The notes beneath the pieces are model-generated. The model did not search any database and was not told the origin of the DNA. It worked only from the letters and a program-made list of their open reading frames with translations. This document shows, piece by piece, positions 1 to 8,368 of a stretch of DNA of 48,229 nt. The position numbers and the translations under genes were made by a program. Location: positions 1-48,229 of the forward strand of contig JAJYYC010000022.1 in assembly GCA_021801385.1 (NCBI GenBank), read 5' to 3'. This stretch comes from Microcaldota archaeon (GTDB lineage: Archaea; Micrarchaeota; Micrarchaeia; Micrarchaeales; Micrarchaeaceae). Numbering within the stretch: the first letter of the stretch is position 1; every line of letters starts with the position of its first letter.

Positions 1-2
1 TA

Positions 3-206
3 AGGTACATACACGTAACAGGAGACGGGCTTGACTGGAGACTAATCACAAATAAGGGAGAGATGAGCGTACTCACCAAAAACAGGAGCGATGTGCTGAA
101 TAGAGGGGAGCACGTGATACTGATAGACGAGTACAACACACCGCTTAAGATATCGCTTGCCGATTTGGATGAAGAGAGCATAAAGCGGCTTAAAGAGACG
201 ATATGA
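3..206 (+). CDS. C-terminal end of an unknown protein (5' truncated)
   Basis: An open frame runs from the left window edge to a TGA at 204-206, giving about 67 residues with no start visible. The visible protein is charged and soluble and contains the stretches LDWRLITNKGEMSVLT and EHVILIDEYNTPLKISL, ending in a Glu/Lys-rich helix. I do not recognise the family. It converges on the helicase gene, with only four bases between the two stops, so the two transcripts must overlap or terminate inside each other. The frame is clean and has the codon style of its neighbours. An ATG at residue 21 (position 63) exists, but the reading frame upstream of it also looks coding. Confidence 0.55.
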   Translation, partial: RYIHVTGDGLDWRLITNKGEMSVLTKNRSDVLNRGEHVILIDEYNTPLKISLADLDEESIKRLKETI

Positions 207-210
207 TAGG

Positions 211-1554
211 TCAGCGCCTGTACTGCTGCTTTCTGTCTCTGCGCCTTCCGCCATGATTACCGCTATTTCCATAGCTGTTCCCATGGCTATTTCCGTGGTT
301 GCTGCTACCATAATGGTTGCCATTACTGTTACCATGGCTGTGGCCTGACCTGAATCCCCTGCCACGATCACCTTGCTGGTGGCGTGGAGCGAATCCGCGG
401 TTGAAACGCTTCTGCTGCTGCGGTATCTCCACATCCTTGAACTCTGAAGTATTGAGGTCGATGTGCTTCATCTTTACGTTTGCGACCCTGCTTGTAGCTT
501 CCATTAGGGATTTCTGCTCGAAGCCGAATATCGTGAACGCCCGGCCGTCCTTGCCCATCCTCGCTGATCTGCCCACTCTGTGGACATAGACATGCGGATC
601 GTCAGGCGCATCGAAGTTTATCACATCACTTATGTTAGGTATGTCAAGACCTCTTGATGCAAGATTTGTAGATATCAAGAAACGTGCGTGGCTTCTGAAC
701 TCGCGCAACGCGTATTCGCGCTTCGCCTGGGTGAGACCGCCGTGCATGAGTATCGCATCAAATCCGTTCTGCATCAGGAACCTGTGTATCAGATCCGATT
801 CCCTCTGAGTGGATGTGAATATGATGGCCTTTGATGGCTCGTATTCATTTATGTAGGCAAGTATTACAGAGAATTTGAGCCTGCCGTTCGCTATGAAGTA
901 GCTGTGGGTTATTGTGTTGACAGTCAGGTCCTCCTCTTCACCCACCGTAAGATGAGCCGCATCGTGCTTCATGTGCCTGTGTGCGATCGTAACAATCTCT
1001 CTAGGCATTGTCGCGGAGAAGAGCATCGTCTGCCTCTCCTTCGGGGTGCTCACTATTATCTTCTCTATGTCCTCTATGAAACCCATGTCGAGCATTAGGT
1101 CTGCCTCATCAAGCACCAGGAACCTGAGCCTATCAAGCCTTATCGCGCCTCTGTCCATAAGGTCGAGTATCCTGCCAGGTGTACCGATTATCATGTTTGC
1201 GCCTCTGTGGAGCTGCTGCATCTGTATGTTTATCGATGCCCCGCCGTATACTATCACAGTGTGCAGGCCCATCTTTCTACAGAGCTTTTCAGCCACAGAA
1301 TTGACCTGTATCGCCAGCTCCCTTGTTGGAACTATCACAATCGCATCTTGGGGCCTTCGATCCATCATGTTCAATATAGGGACGAGGAAGGCGCCAGTCT
1401 TGCCGGAGCCTGTCTTAGACCTGACGATCAGGTCCTTGCCCTGTAGCGCAAGTGGTATCGACTCACGCTGCACCTCAGTCATTTCATGGAAATTAATGCT
1501 CTCCAATGCCGATATAAGTTCTGGTTTTATTCCAGTCTCTTCAAATTTGGTCAC
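211..1554 (-). CDS. DEAD-box ATP-dependent RNA helicase
   Basis: This 447-aa protein is a superfamily 2 RNA helicase that should unwind RNA duplexes or remodel ribonucleoprotein using ATP. The motifs are in order: Q motif (FHEMTEVQRESIP), Walker A (SKTGSGKTG), PTRELAIQV, GTPGRILD, VLDEADLML, SATMP, then in the second RecA domain STNLASRGLDIP and HRVGRSARMG. After the core, about residue 385 on, comes a low-complexity tail rich in Gly, Asn, His and Ser with RG and SHGNS-like repeats, ending in Arg/Lys. Such tails usually give non-specific RNA binding or condensate formation (inference). The start is GTG, preceded by GGTG with a 5-nt spacer, the pattern seen at other starts here. A TATA-like element lies about 25-30 bp upstream. 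Which RNA it acts on cannot be told. Confidence 0.95.
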   Translation of the reverse strand: MTKFEETGIKPELISALESINFHEMTEVQRESIPLALQGKDLIVRSKTGSGKTGAFLVPILNMMDRRPQDAIVIVPTRELAIQVNSVAEKLCRKMGLHTVIVYGGASINIQMQQLHRGANMIIGTPGRILDLMDRGAIRLDRLRFLVLDEADLMLDMGFIEDIEKIIVSTPKERQTMLFSATMPREIVTIAHRHMKHDAAHLTVGEEEDLTVNTITHSYFIANGRLKFSVILAYINEYEPSKAIIFTSTQRESDLIHRFLMQNGFDAILMHGGLTQAKREYALREFRSHARFLISTNLASRGLDIPNISDVINFDAPDDPHVYVHRVGRSARMGKDGRAFTIFGFEQKSLMEATSRVANVKMKHIDLNTSEFKDVEIPQQQKRFNRGFAPRHQQGDRGRGFRSGHSHGNSNGNHYGSSNHGNSHGNSYGNSGNHGGRRRDRKQQYRR

Positions 1555-1689
1555 TTTTACACCTTAGGAAAAGATAAATTATGAGTATCTTTTAGTATTA
1601 TTTTAATAGGAACTAATATAATATGTTATGTTATGCGAAATCGAAACATAAGAACTAGCATAATTGGCTGTTGTGCTTGCTGTGGCTTT

Positions 1690-2691
1690 CTATTCGCTTA
1701 TGCCGGTGGTGAATACAAGACCCCCAGTATCCGATATGGTCATTTTCGATCTTCTTGGAAGGAGATTAAGCGTCTTTTTTTGCGGCACAATCCCAAAAGA
1801 GCCTAAGGTTAATAGCTCTGACTTTTGGCCGCTTGTCAAAAACTTATGAATGCTGGTTTTGTAAGACGTTTTTATGTCATACCATACGTCTATTGATGCA
1901 AAGGCTTTGACGGGTGGGCCGATTATGCTATATGTTACAGGGTTCTCTTTTACCTGAAGCTCTTTGCCGCTGTGGTAGATCTCAGTCATTACTCCAGTAA
2001 AAGCGGCCTGGTATTTGTTTCCCACAAAATAAGAGCCGTGAGCAGGAGCGATGAATTCGGCTTTAGCACCTGTCTCTAAGTCTGTTGCAGTTATGGCCAG
2101 ATTTTTATCTTTAAAATCCATAGACAGCTTAACTGTGTCGCCTGGGTTTACCGTTCCGGAAAAAGCGACATTACGGTCTATCTCTATTTTGTTTCCGTCT
2201 TTGGAGAATATTTGAACAGAGAGGTCAAAGCCTTTGATTGATTTGTCTTCATTAACACCTACCTGGTACCACCATCCTAATTCCGTCATACCGTTCAAAA
2301 GATAGGTAGCAGTTTGTATATTTTTGTCTTTCTGTCTAACCGCATCCACATCGACCGCAAGCGACTTGTATTTGCCAACGAAGATAACAACCTCCTGCTG
2401 GTCAAATGTTAAGGTATGTGATTCTATAAAATTATCAACATATGGAACAACGCTTAAACTTGCAACTGCAACAAGCCCAGCGGTCATAAGTGGGGCGAAC
2501 CATCTGTTTTCGGAGGTTTCCTTCTTTGGTTTTTTGGTTTTATTCTGCTTAGCGGTGTGATTCCAAAGGCGTGATCTACCGAATTCGCGTTCCGCGAATT
2601 CAGCGGTTCTGGATGTACCTTTGTTATTAGCTTTGGCGGATTCGACGTTTTGGCCAGATTGGTTTGCGGTGCGTTCATCTTTGTAAACCAT
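1690..2691 (-). CDS. Unknown single-pass membrane protein
   Basis: This is a 333-aa protein of unknown function. Residues 1-62 are hydrophilic and very rich in Lys, Asn, Glu and Thr. One membrane segment lies at about residues 64-84 (APLMTAGLVAVASLSVV). The remaining 250 residues have the alternating pattern of a beta-rich outer domain, with a basic C-terminus. The positive N-terminus suggests N-in, C-out topology (inference). The ATG is preceded by GGTGG with the usual 5-nt spacer to the start. It follows the stop of the truncated upstream ORF as TGAATG, so the two are almost certainly co-transcribed and perhaps translationally coupled. The only promoter I see for both is the duplicated one near 2971. 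No domain is recognised. Confidence 0.75.
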   Translation of the reverse strand: MVYKDERTANQSGQNVESAKANNKGTSRTAEFAEREFGRSRLWNHTAKQNKTKKPKKETSENRWFAPLMTAGLVAVASLSVVPYVDNFIESHTLTFDQQEVVIFVGKYKSLAVDVDAVRQKDKNIQTATYLLNGMTELGWWYQVGVNEDKSIKGFDLSVQIFSKDGNKIEIDRNVAFSGTVNPGDTVKLSMDFKDKNLAITATDLETGAKAEFIAPAHGSYFVGNKYQAAFTGVMTEIYHSGKELQVKENPVTYSIIGPPVKAFASIDVWYDIKTSYKTSIHKFLTSGQKSELLTLGSFGIVPQKKTLNLLPRRSKMTISDTGGLVFTTGISE

Positions 2692-2940
2692 TCATCCACC
2701 TAAATTTATTAGAGATAAAAATCCCAAAGTCTTACGTTTATGCAACCAATTTTTCTGCCACATTGGCAAAAGCTGATATTTGCTTTGGCTGTTAGTATGA
2801 TTTGAATTGGTGTTTGTTATTTTTTCATAGGAGGCACGAATATGATTGTCCCATTCCCTTTCTGTCATACGACTTTTGTACTCGTTCTTTATTCTGCGAG
2901 GATGCGCATTTGATGCTTGAGTATCTATTGTCCTGTTCAT
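2692..2940 (-). pseudogene. Truncated duplicate of the N-terminus of the downstream LRV protein gene
   Basis: The first about 45 codons (MNRTID...ASNAH, RIKNEYKS, TEREWDNHIR) closely match the start of the 475-aa protein at 3017-4441, at both protein and DNA level. After that the frame diverges into an unrelated Asn/Ser/Lys-rich tail and stops after 82 residues. The similarity continues upstream through a shared AATAGAT element and an identical TATATAAATAGTTTTAT promoter core, so a block of roughly 155 bp including the promoter was copied. It is either a gene remnant or a leader ORF that now brings a promoter to the gene starting at 2691. The ATG at 2940 is preferred to the in-frame GTG at 2949 because ATG is the start shared with the full-length paralogue. 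Confidence 0.7.
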
Positions 2941-2970
2941 GGCTCCCACTAATAGATTGATTGCCGTTCA

Positions 2971-2982
2971 TATATAAATAGT
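2971..2982 (-). promoter_or_regulatory. TATA box of the duplicated promoter (truncated copy)
   Basis: The core TATATAAATAG lies 31-42 bp before the ATG at 2940. The flanking bases match those of the promoter near 4471, showing that promoter and coding start were duplicated together. It is the only obvious promoter for the gene that starts at 2691. Confidence 0.6.
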
Positions 2983-3016
2983 TTTATCGGCAAGTGTCTG
3001 AAAAGCAGATATGGCA

Positions 3017-4441
3017 TTATGGATTTGGGTTTATATTGCGCCTTCTTAGCTCTTCCTCTGCAAGATCCACTATATATTTTATCGTTGAGGATCTTGCGAT
3101 CTCTGCTATCTTTTCAATAGTTTCGTTGCTTGTGTTGTGGTTTTCTATTGCGTTTTCAAGCACCCTTACCTGCCTTGGACCAAGACCGAAGCTATAGTTG
3201 GAGACCTTTCTCATTGCGCTCCCCTCAATTGCACTCTGAACAGTCAGGTCTATAAGTCTTGGATCTCTAATGTGTTTCACCGCTTCTGCCATAACAGTGA
3301 GGCTTTCAGCGACAGAATGGCTTGCAAGGTCACGTTCAGATATTGCTGGGTTGGATACAACAGCTTTCCTCACAGCTCGTCTTGAATCCTCGATTAAATA
3401 TGATAGTGTTTCTTGGCTCACATTAAGGTGTTTTGCAACCTTTAATTTTGTCTTTTTGCGTTTTGAGTTGCGCGCAATGTAATCAAGCGAATCTGAATTA
3501 AGATTTTCATTTTCAAGCAAATTATATAGCACACTGCCTTTTACATATCTACTTAGGTTGCTGCCCTCAAGCGACTTTTTTGCGAGTTTATCAAGAACAT
3601 ATGGATTATTTGAGGTAGCTGCAACAATCTTCTGTTCGCTTATCGTACCATTGTCAACTATGCGAAGCTGTGCTATAGCCAAAGGGTCTAGGTTTGCAGT
3701 ATCATATGCATTGTTATTTTGGTTGTTGGAGGTATTGCCATTTTGATTGCTGTTTTGGTTGTTAGTAGGATTGCCATTTTGATTGTTAGTAGGATTGACA
3801 GGGGTGTTCAATATCCCATCCATCGGAGTAGGTGGAGGCCCGGATGTATTGCCGCCCCGCTCGTTGCCCCAAGATTTGTAGAGAACATCATACACCAAAT
3901 ACCATGATGCATCATCGTTGTCATATTCCTGATTAGAATGATGTGTCATTATATTCTGAAAATGATGATTGTAGTATTCGTGGCCTTCAACTGTTGGATC
4001 AAGAAATCTGTTTTGCATTCCTCCCGTCTCAATCTTTTCAGCATGCAAAGCGAGTTGCTTTTTCCACACTTTCATGGCATCCGCACTGTTTGCTGCTTTA
4101 CCGGTCTCATCAATAAGTGCATTTGCATTTGAAGGATCTATTGTCTGGGATGACCTCAACCAAAGCTCGTTGAGCGTTTTCCATAATTCCATTCTCTCGG
4201 CATCGCTCATCATGGTCCTTGGAATATCATTGTGTTTGTCATTAGGGTCGAAAAGTATGTTTCGCGCTCTTTTTATGAGCTCTTTTTGTTTTGCGTTTGG
4301 ATTGTTTATGTTGTCTGTGAGTTTTTTATAGTATTCACGAATATGATTGTCCCATTCCCTTTCTGTCCCACGGCTTTTGTACTCGTTCTTTATTCTGTTT
4401 GCATGCGCATTTGAGGCTTGAATATCTATTGTCCTGTTCAT
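3017..4441 (-). CDS. Leucine-rich-repeat-variant (LRV)-like protein
   Basis: This is a protein of about 475 aa. The N-terminal roughly 200 residues are helical and charged. A Gly/Pro then Asn/Gln-rich linker built on NPTNNQNGN-type repeats follows at about residues 200-245. From about 255 to the end come repeated helical units of 20-25 residues such as AKHLNVSQETLSYLIEDSRR / AVRKAVVSNPAISERDL, which fit the leucine-rich-repeat-variant pattern (R..VA.NP..S...L..L..D). LRV and similar alpha-solenoids usually bind proteins or nucleic acid; the partner is unknown. I chose the ATG at 4441 over the GTG at 4450 because the duplicated copy conserves it. A TATATAAATAG box lies about 30 bp upstream. 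There is no signal peptide, so the protein should be cytoplasmic. A second LRV-like protein is at 36224-36937. Confidence 0.75.
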   Translation of the reverse strand: MNRTIDIQASNAHANRIKNEYKSRGTEREWDNHIREYYKKLTDNINNPNAKQKELIKRARNILFDPNDKHNDIPRTMMSDAERMELWKTLNELWLRSSQTIDPSNANALIDETGKAANSADAMKVWKKQLALHAEKIETGGMQNRFLDPTVEGHEYYNHHFQNIMTHHSNQEYDNDDASWYLVYDVLYKSWGNERGGNTSGPPPTPMDGILNTPVNPTNNQNGNPTNNQNSNQNGNTSNNQNNNAYDTANLDPLAIAQLRIVDNGTISEQKIVAATSNNPYVLDKLAKKSLEGSNLSRYVKGSVLYNLLENENLNSDSLDYIARNSKRKKTKLKVAKHLNVSQETLSYLIEDSRRAVRKAVVSNPAISERDLASHSVAESLTVMAEAVKHIRDPRLIDLTVQSAIEGSAMRKVSNYSFGLGPRQVRVLENAIENHNTSNETIEKIAEIARSSTIKYIVDLAEEELRRRNINPNP

Positions 4442-4470
4442 AAGATTCACTAATAGATTTATTGGTTTTT

Positions 4471-4482
4471 ATATATAAATAG
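4471..4482 (-). promoter_or_regulatory. TATA box of the LRV gene
   Basis: ATATATAAATAG is positioned about 30-40 bp before the ATG at 4441 and is identical in its core to the duplicated copy near 2971. The divergent gene starting at 4520 begins about 40 bp away, so this AT-rich spacer probably serves both directions. Confidence 0.55.
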
Positions 4483-4519
4483 TTTTATTAATATTGACTT
4501 TTATTTAAAAGTGGTGTTT

Positions 4520-4915
4520 ATGCCAAACTTCAAGTTAATGTCAGTCAATGAGCTTATATCAAGGCTTCATGATGCTATAGAGAGTTTCCTTGCAGGCATT
4601 GAGAACGTCATAGATGTTAATTCTAAAACCGGGAGCAAGGATGAAATATCCACCATTAAGGAACATCTAGCCCAAAAGCTCCAACGTGGTGAAGAGGTAA
4701 CAGACAACAAAAAGCTGATCAGCCTGCTCAACCTGCTCTCAAAAGACCAGGCGATACTCTCAATAATAAAGGAGGATGCAGAGGAATGGGCAGAGATGCT
4801 GAATGCAATAAGCGATCAGATATCTTCCAGAAAGCCGATCGCAGATGAGGAAAAGAGAGACATAAAAAAGATAACAGCGATGGCTTCAGAGATAACTGCG
4901 CTGATAAGAAAGTAG
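4520..4915 (+). CDS. Small helical protein of unknown function
   Basis: This is a protein of about 131 aa, almost entirely predicted helix, rich in Glu, Lys, Ile and Leu, with no Cys and no membrane segment. Heptad-like stretches such as KLISLLNLLSKDQAILSIIKEDAEEW suggest a coiled-coil or helical bundle. It is divergent from the LRV gene, with a shared AT-rich spacer. The frame is also open to GTG codons at 4511 and 4514; I prefer the ATG because GTGGTG just before it resembles a ribosome-binding site. Function is not recognisable. It is cytoplasmic by inference. Confidence 0.7.
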   Translation: MPNFKLMSVNELISRLHDAIESFLAGIENVIDVNSKTGSKDEISTIKEHLAQKLQRGEEVTDNKKLISLLNLLSKDQAILSIIKEDAEEWAEMLNAISDQISSRKPIADEEKRDIKKITAMASEITALIRK

Positions 4916-4968
4916 GCGTGTACGCAGGAATGGAATAAGATGCCAAATTGATTTGTAATTCAATCTTT

Positions 4969-5973
4969 TTAGTGCGTGTTCTTGCCGTTGGTTGGCATTG
5001 CCTTTATTTTTTCCATCGCCTTTTCATATTGGGCTTTTGTTATAGCGCCCATTGAATAAAGCTTTGATGCGTTGCTTTCGAGCGTATCCTTTACGATTAT
5101 CTGATCAAACTGCTCTTTTGTTATATAACCATCTTTGAATAACCGCTTTGCAGATGCAATATCATCTTTTGAGATGACGCGCTTATCTGACACTGGTGCT
5201 ACAGGAGGTTTTAGGTGCATATCAGATATGACTTCCTGTTCCTCGCTACGTGAAATCTTGCCGGATAGGTACATATTTTGTATATCTGCAAAAGTTGTTC
5301 CGCCAGGGAATAATATCTGTAGGCTTGGATATGTTATTACGCGAATGTTGGAAAAGTTGTCGGATGAATTCGCATAACCCCCATATGTCGTAATTGTAGG
5401 CGGATTAGAAACATATGTTTGGGTAGTGGCAGGAGGATCGGCTGGTACTGTATTTATATACGGGCTTACCTGCGGCACATATACTGGTTGGTATTGGTAT
5501 GTTGGCGCAGGATAAATGTATACTGGCGGTGTAGAATACTGGTATGCATTGCCATAATATTGATAGTTGTAATTATACGGCTGAGAAATGTATGGTGGCT
5601 GATAGTAGTTATAACCATAATTTAGTCCGAAATATGGGTTATAGGTATTTATTCTAAAACGAAATCCATTGTTAAATCTATCAAAGTCGCGGAATTGGGG
5701 ACGGAAGTCGTAATGGAACTGTGGATGGAACTGCGGTCTGAATTGAGGATGGAAGTTGTCATGGAACTGTGGATGGAACTGCGGTCTGAATTGAGGATGG
5801 AAGTTGCCTCTAAATTGCGGATGAAAACCTCCTCGACCGAAATCTCTGGCTTCTGCTCTGCTAGTCTGAGTTAATGGAACTGATGCTGCTACAACTACAA
5901 CAGCTGTTCGCAACATCTTTGCCATATTTGAATTGTGCTTTTGTTCGACAGTTTTTTCGGCCGTATTATACAC
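4969..5973 (-). CDS. Secreted His/Phe/Tyr-rich repeat protein with C-terminal SHOCT-like repeats
   Basis: This 334-aa protein has a hydrophobic export signal at about residues 20-41 (MLRTAVVVVAASVPL...). Next comes a repeat zone with FHPQF/FRPQF motifs (residues about 48-95), encoded by a 48-bp DNA repeat. A Tyr/Pro/Gln/Asn-rich zone follows to about residue 215. The end holds three short helical units (YLSGKISRSE, LFKDGYITKEQFDQI, LYSMGAITKAQYEKAM) of the SHOCT type, a motif usually found at ends of oligomeric or envelope proteins. The His/Phe/Gln repeats could bind metal or form an extracellular matrix (inference). The GTG at 5973 sits about 25 bp after a TATATAT box and may be a leaderless start; an ATG at 5925 just before the signal is an alternative. 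Confidence 0.75.
   Translation of the reverse strand: MYNTAEKTVEQKHNSNMAKMLRTAVVVVAASVPLTQTSRAEARDFGRGGFHPQFRGNFHPQFRPQFHPQFHDNFHPQFRPQFHPQFHYDFRPQFRDFDRFNNGFRFRINTYNPYFGLNYGYNYYQPPYISQPYNYNYQYYGNAYQYSTPPVYIYPAPTYQYQPVYVPQVSPYINTVPADPPATTQTYVSNPPTITTYGGYANSSDNFSNIRVITYPSLQILFPGGTTFADIQNMYLSGKISRSEEQEVISDMHLKPPVAPVSDKRVISKDDIASAKRLFKDGYITKEQFDQIIVKDTLESNASKLYSMGAITKAQYEKAMEKIKAMPTNGKNTH
5712..5807 (-). repeat. 48-bp tandem repeat, two copies, inside the FHPQF region
   Basis: A GGAACTGTGG word recurs at 5715 and 5763, exactly 48 bp apart, with nearly all intervening bases the same. Each copy encodes 16 residues containing FHPQF and FRPQF. Partial, more diverged units flank it. Confidence 0.75.
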
Positions 5974-6194
5974 CCATAAAAAGTTCGGTTTTCAGATATA
6001 TATTGGTTTAATTGATGTAGACGTTTGACGTATAAACTATTATTTGTAATTTGCATGAACGCGCTTTTTGATTATTTTTACAGCCCTGTAACACATGGCA
6101 AGTGAGCAGTTTGCATCAATTAAAAGAAAGATTCTACAGATAGTGATTTATATAGTGACAACAATATTAATTTGGTGTTGAAACGCTAAAGCGA

Positions 6195-7577
6195 ATGACT
6201 TTGATTGGCATGGTGCTTTTTGCTGCAATTGTTGTTCTCATAGTGCTTGGTTTGAACACACCTAAATCCACGCCAAATCAAAGTAGTGGCATAACAGGTG
6301 GTATATACACAGGTGGAGTGACCTCTCCGAACGGATATAGAACAGTCTACCTTGCAGTAACCGACCCTTCAACATTGCCAAATGGCACTACTGCACTAAC
6401 ATTCCGCATAACGAATTCAAGCGCGTATGCGTGGGGCTATGGATGGGTCAGATCCCCAGGATATGGGGTGGTTAACCTTCTAACGCTCAACAATTCAAAC
6501 CTTGTAGTATCAGAACTGGAGGTGCCCGAAAATGCGCTTGTGACAGAGAGTGCGATAGGGATAAAGGATGCTAGCATAAGGATTTCTGGGAGAACATATG
6601 AATTGAATATTAGTAATGATATTATTGCACCGGTATCCGAAAATGCGAGCAGCAACACCATCGTGTTTTCCATAACTCCTTTTATCTATCCTATTTATGC
6701 GAACGGCTCACAGAATGCGACATCAGCAACATTTGCAGCTAACGCAGTAGCCGCATATAATGCGGTCCAAGGCACTGCAATAGGTACATATGGGACAGCT
6801 TCGCCTGCGCTGGATCAAAACCTGCTCAGGATAGATTCCGCATCACTTTCAGAAAACGATGGCATATCATCAATTTCATTGAGCGTTATAGGTTCTGGAC
6901 CAGGTGCAGACATAACAGGGCTTGTAATAACAGGCCCGCTCAGAATCTCATATGACAATGGCAGCATAGATAACGTAAGCTATATGTATGCCAATAAGGC
7001 GGTTGAAAAATATGTGCAGAAAATGCAGGATTCGAATTCCGGGTCTTCTTTGATAACATCAAACGGCATAATCAGCCTTGTTTTCAACACATCTAGCAAG
7101 TTCAATTCATCAAGCATAGGGATAGACCAGCAGTATTACACAGGGGCAATACAGATCGCAGAAGGGTTGAGCAGCATACTAGTTAGCAACTTCAGTACTC
7201 TGACCAAGGGTACGGTAGCGTCAGGCATATTCAGCTCATCTGAGGGTGTCTCAAAGGTCAACGTCACTGCGCTTGAATCTGATGTAGAGGCAGGGATAAA
7301 AAAAGGCATATATTCGAACGATAAGGGTTATGTGGACCTGCAATCGAATATCGATTCTGTACGTTTTGGTGTTGCAGAGAACGGAACGCTGGTACCATAT
7401 GAAAATGAGGCAGGGCTGAATCTAGGGGTGTCTAATTCAAGCTTATCTTACAGCGGAGTTATTTCGGGAGGAACCGCAGGCACAGTGCATGTCGGACTTG
7501 TTAATGGAGCAAACTACACATTAGGAGTGTTCGGAGGGAATGACAGCTACGCAACAATCCAGGTAAAGGCGGGGTGA
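6195..7577 (+). CDS. Large secreted/membrane-anchored protein (DUF4382-like start)
   Basis: This 460-aa protein has an N-terminal hydrophobic segment (residues 1-20, GMVLFAAIVVLIVLGL) acting as signal or anchor, followed by a Gly/Thr-rich linker. The mature start (VYLAVTDPSTLPNGTTALTF) resembles the opening of DUF4382-type extracellular domains; this is a tentative match. The rest is rich in Ser, Asn, Gly, Thr and Ile with many N-x-S/T sequons, typical of a glycosylated archaeal surface protein, and ends in a Gly-rich beta domain. A TATATAG box is about 40 bp before the ATG. GGTG at 6174 is too far away for the usual spacing, and no better start codon exists in frame. NAD kinase follows immediately; the stop TGA lies within the kinase ribosome-binding site. 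Confidence 0.75.
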   Translation: MTLIGMVLFAAIVVLIVLGLNTPKSTPNQSSGITGGIYTGGVTSPNGYRTVYLAVTDPSTLPNGTTALTFRITNSSAYAWGYGWVRSPGYGVVNLLTLNNSNLVVSELEVPENALVTESAIGIKDASIRISGRTYELNISNDIIAPVSENASSNTIVFSITPFIYPIYANGSQNATSATFAANAVAAYNAVQGTAIGTYGTASPALDQNLLRIDSASLSENDGISSISLSVIGSGPGADITGLVITGPLRISYDNGSIDNVSYMYANKAVEKYVQKMQDSNSGSSLITSNGIISLVFNTSSKFNSSSIGIDQQYYTGAIQIAEGLSSILVSNFSTLTKGTVASGIFSSSEGVSKVNVTALESDVEAGIKKGIYSNDKGYVDLQSNIDSVRFGVAENGTLVPYENEAGLNLGVSNSSLSYSGVISGGTAGTVHVGLVNGANYTLGVFGGNDSYATIQVKAG

Positions 7578-7584
7578 TTCTCTG
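7573..7584 (+). promoter_or_regulatory. Ribosome-binding site GGTG-ATTCT-CTG that decides the NAD kinase start
   Basis: GGTG at 7573-7576 is followed by five bases and then CTG at 7582. No ATG, GTG or TTG in the correct frame exists before the conserved GGDGT motif. The same GGTG-N5-CTG arrangement occurs at 18794 and, on the other strand, at 27318. Confidence 0.65.
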
Positions 7585-8340
7585 TTAAATAGAAGAATCA
7601 GTCTAACAATTATTTCAAGCGATTCAACAGAGGCAAAGGATGCGGCAGAGGTCGTTAAAATAGAAGCTGCTGCAAAAGGGATTCAAATTAATGATAAAAA
7701 ACCAGATGCGGTCATCGCAATAGGCGGAGATGGTACTTTGCTTAAAGCGACAAAGTTGATGCTGCCGATAATCGCAGTCAAAGCGGGGAGAAGGAATCAT
7801 CTTCTTGACATAGACCCAAAGAATATTGGGAAAGCATTTGACATGCTAATAGATGGCAGATACAAAAAAGCAGAATATCCAATGATAGAGGCAAAATACA
7901 GAAATAGAACAATGATTGCGTTCAATGAGATAGGAATAACATCGGCACAACCGCAGAGCATAATAGTTGGCCTAAAATATGGCAAGGATTCACTGCGATT
8001 GGAGGGCGATGGTGTGCTAGTATCGACCCCGCAGGGAAGCACAGGATGGGCGTTTTCTGCAAACGGAGTATATTTAGACAGTAGATCTGAGGCATTTATA
8101 CTTACGGTGCTCAATCCGGTGATGAACCCGCTCAGATCAATAGTAATCCCAGAAGTGGATATTGAACTAGAACTGCATGATAAGGGTTATTTGGAGCACG
8201 TCAATATTGTTGTAGACGGAATGATAGCAGGAAAAATGAACAGGAATAATAAAATAAAGATAAAAAAGAGCAGTAATAAGACAGTCATATACAGATTCTT
8301 CAGCACCGACCCGATAAAAGAGATGCTTAAAGGATCATGA
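7582..8340 (+). CDS. nadK: NAD kinase
   Basis: NAD kinase phosphorylates NAD(H) with ATP or polyphosphate to NADP(H) and is cytoplasmic. From a CTG start the protein is 252 aa, the usual archaeal length. A first beta strand (RISLTIISSDS) and helix precede the active-site motif AIGGDGTLL at about residues 46-54. The NE motif (AFNEIGI) and the NAD-site motif QGSTGWAFSANG follow. Starting at the TTG at 7738 would delete the first strand and half of the GGDGT motif, so that shorter frame cannot be right. The only suitably placed start is CTG at 7582, five bases after GGTG. It overlaps the upstream gene's stop region and is probably co-transcribed with it. It ends 28 bp before a convergent phosphorylase gene. 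Confidence 0.9.
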   Translation: MLNRRISLTIISSDSTEAKDAAEVVKIEAAAKGIQINDKKPDAVIAIGGDGTLLKATKLMLPIIAVKAGRRNHLLDIDPKNIGKAFDMLIDGRYKKAEYPMIEAKYRNRTMIAFNEIGITSAQPQSIIVGLKYGKDSLRLEGDGVLVSTPQGSTGWAFSANGVYLDSRSEAFILTVLNPVMNPLRSIVIPEVDIELELHDKGYLEHVNIVVDGMIAGKMNRNNKIKIKKSSNKTVIYRFFSTDPIKEMLKGS

Positions 8341-8368
8341 CAAGAATGGCAGTATAATGCCCTGTAGA

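Noticed and set aside
42-434. 130-codon minus-strand frame rich in Met/Ala/Thr
   Set aside because: It is an out-of-frame reading of the helicase Asn/His/Gly tail region and of the gene fragment at the left edge; composition is not protein-like.
2484-2699. 71-codon minus frame starting within GGTGGATGAATGG
   Set aside because: It is an alternative frame of the 1690-2691 gene, which has the coding composition and longer length.
7738-7740. TTG start for NAD kinase
   Set aside because: It lies inside the GGDGT active-site motif, so the protein would lack essential parts.
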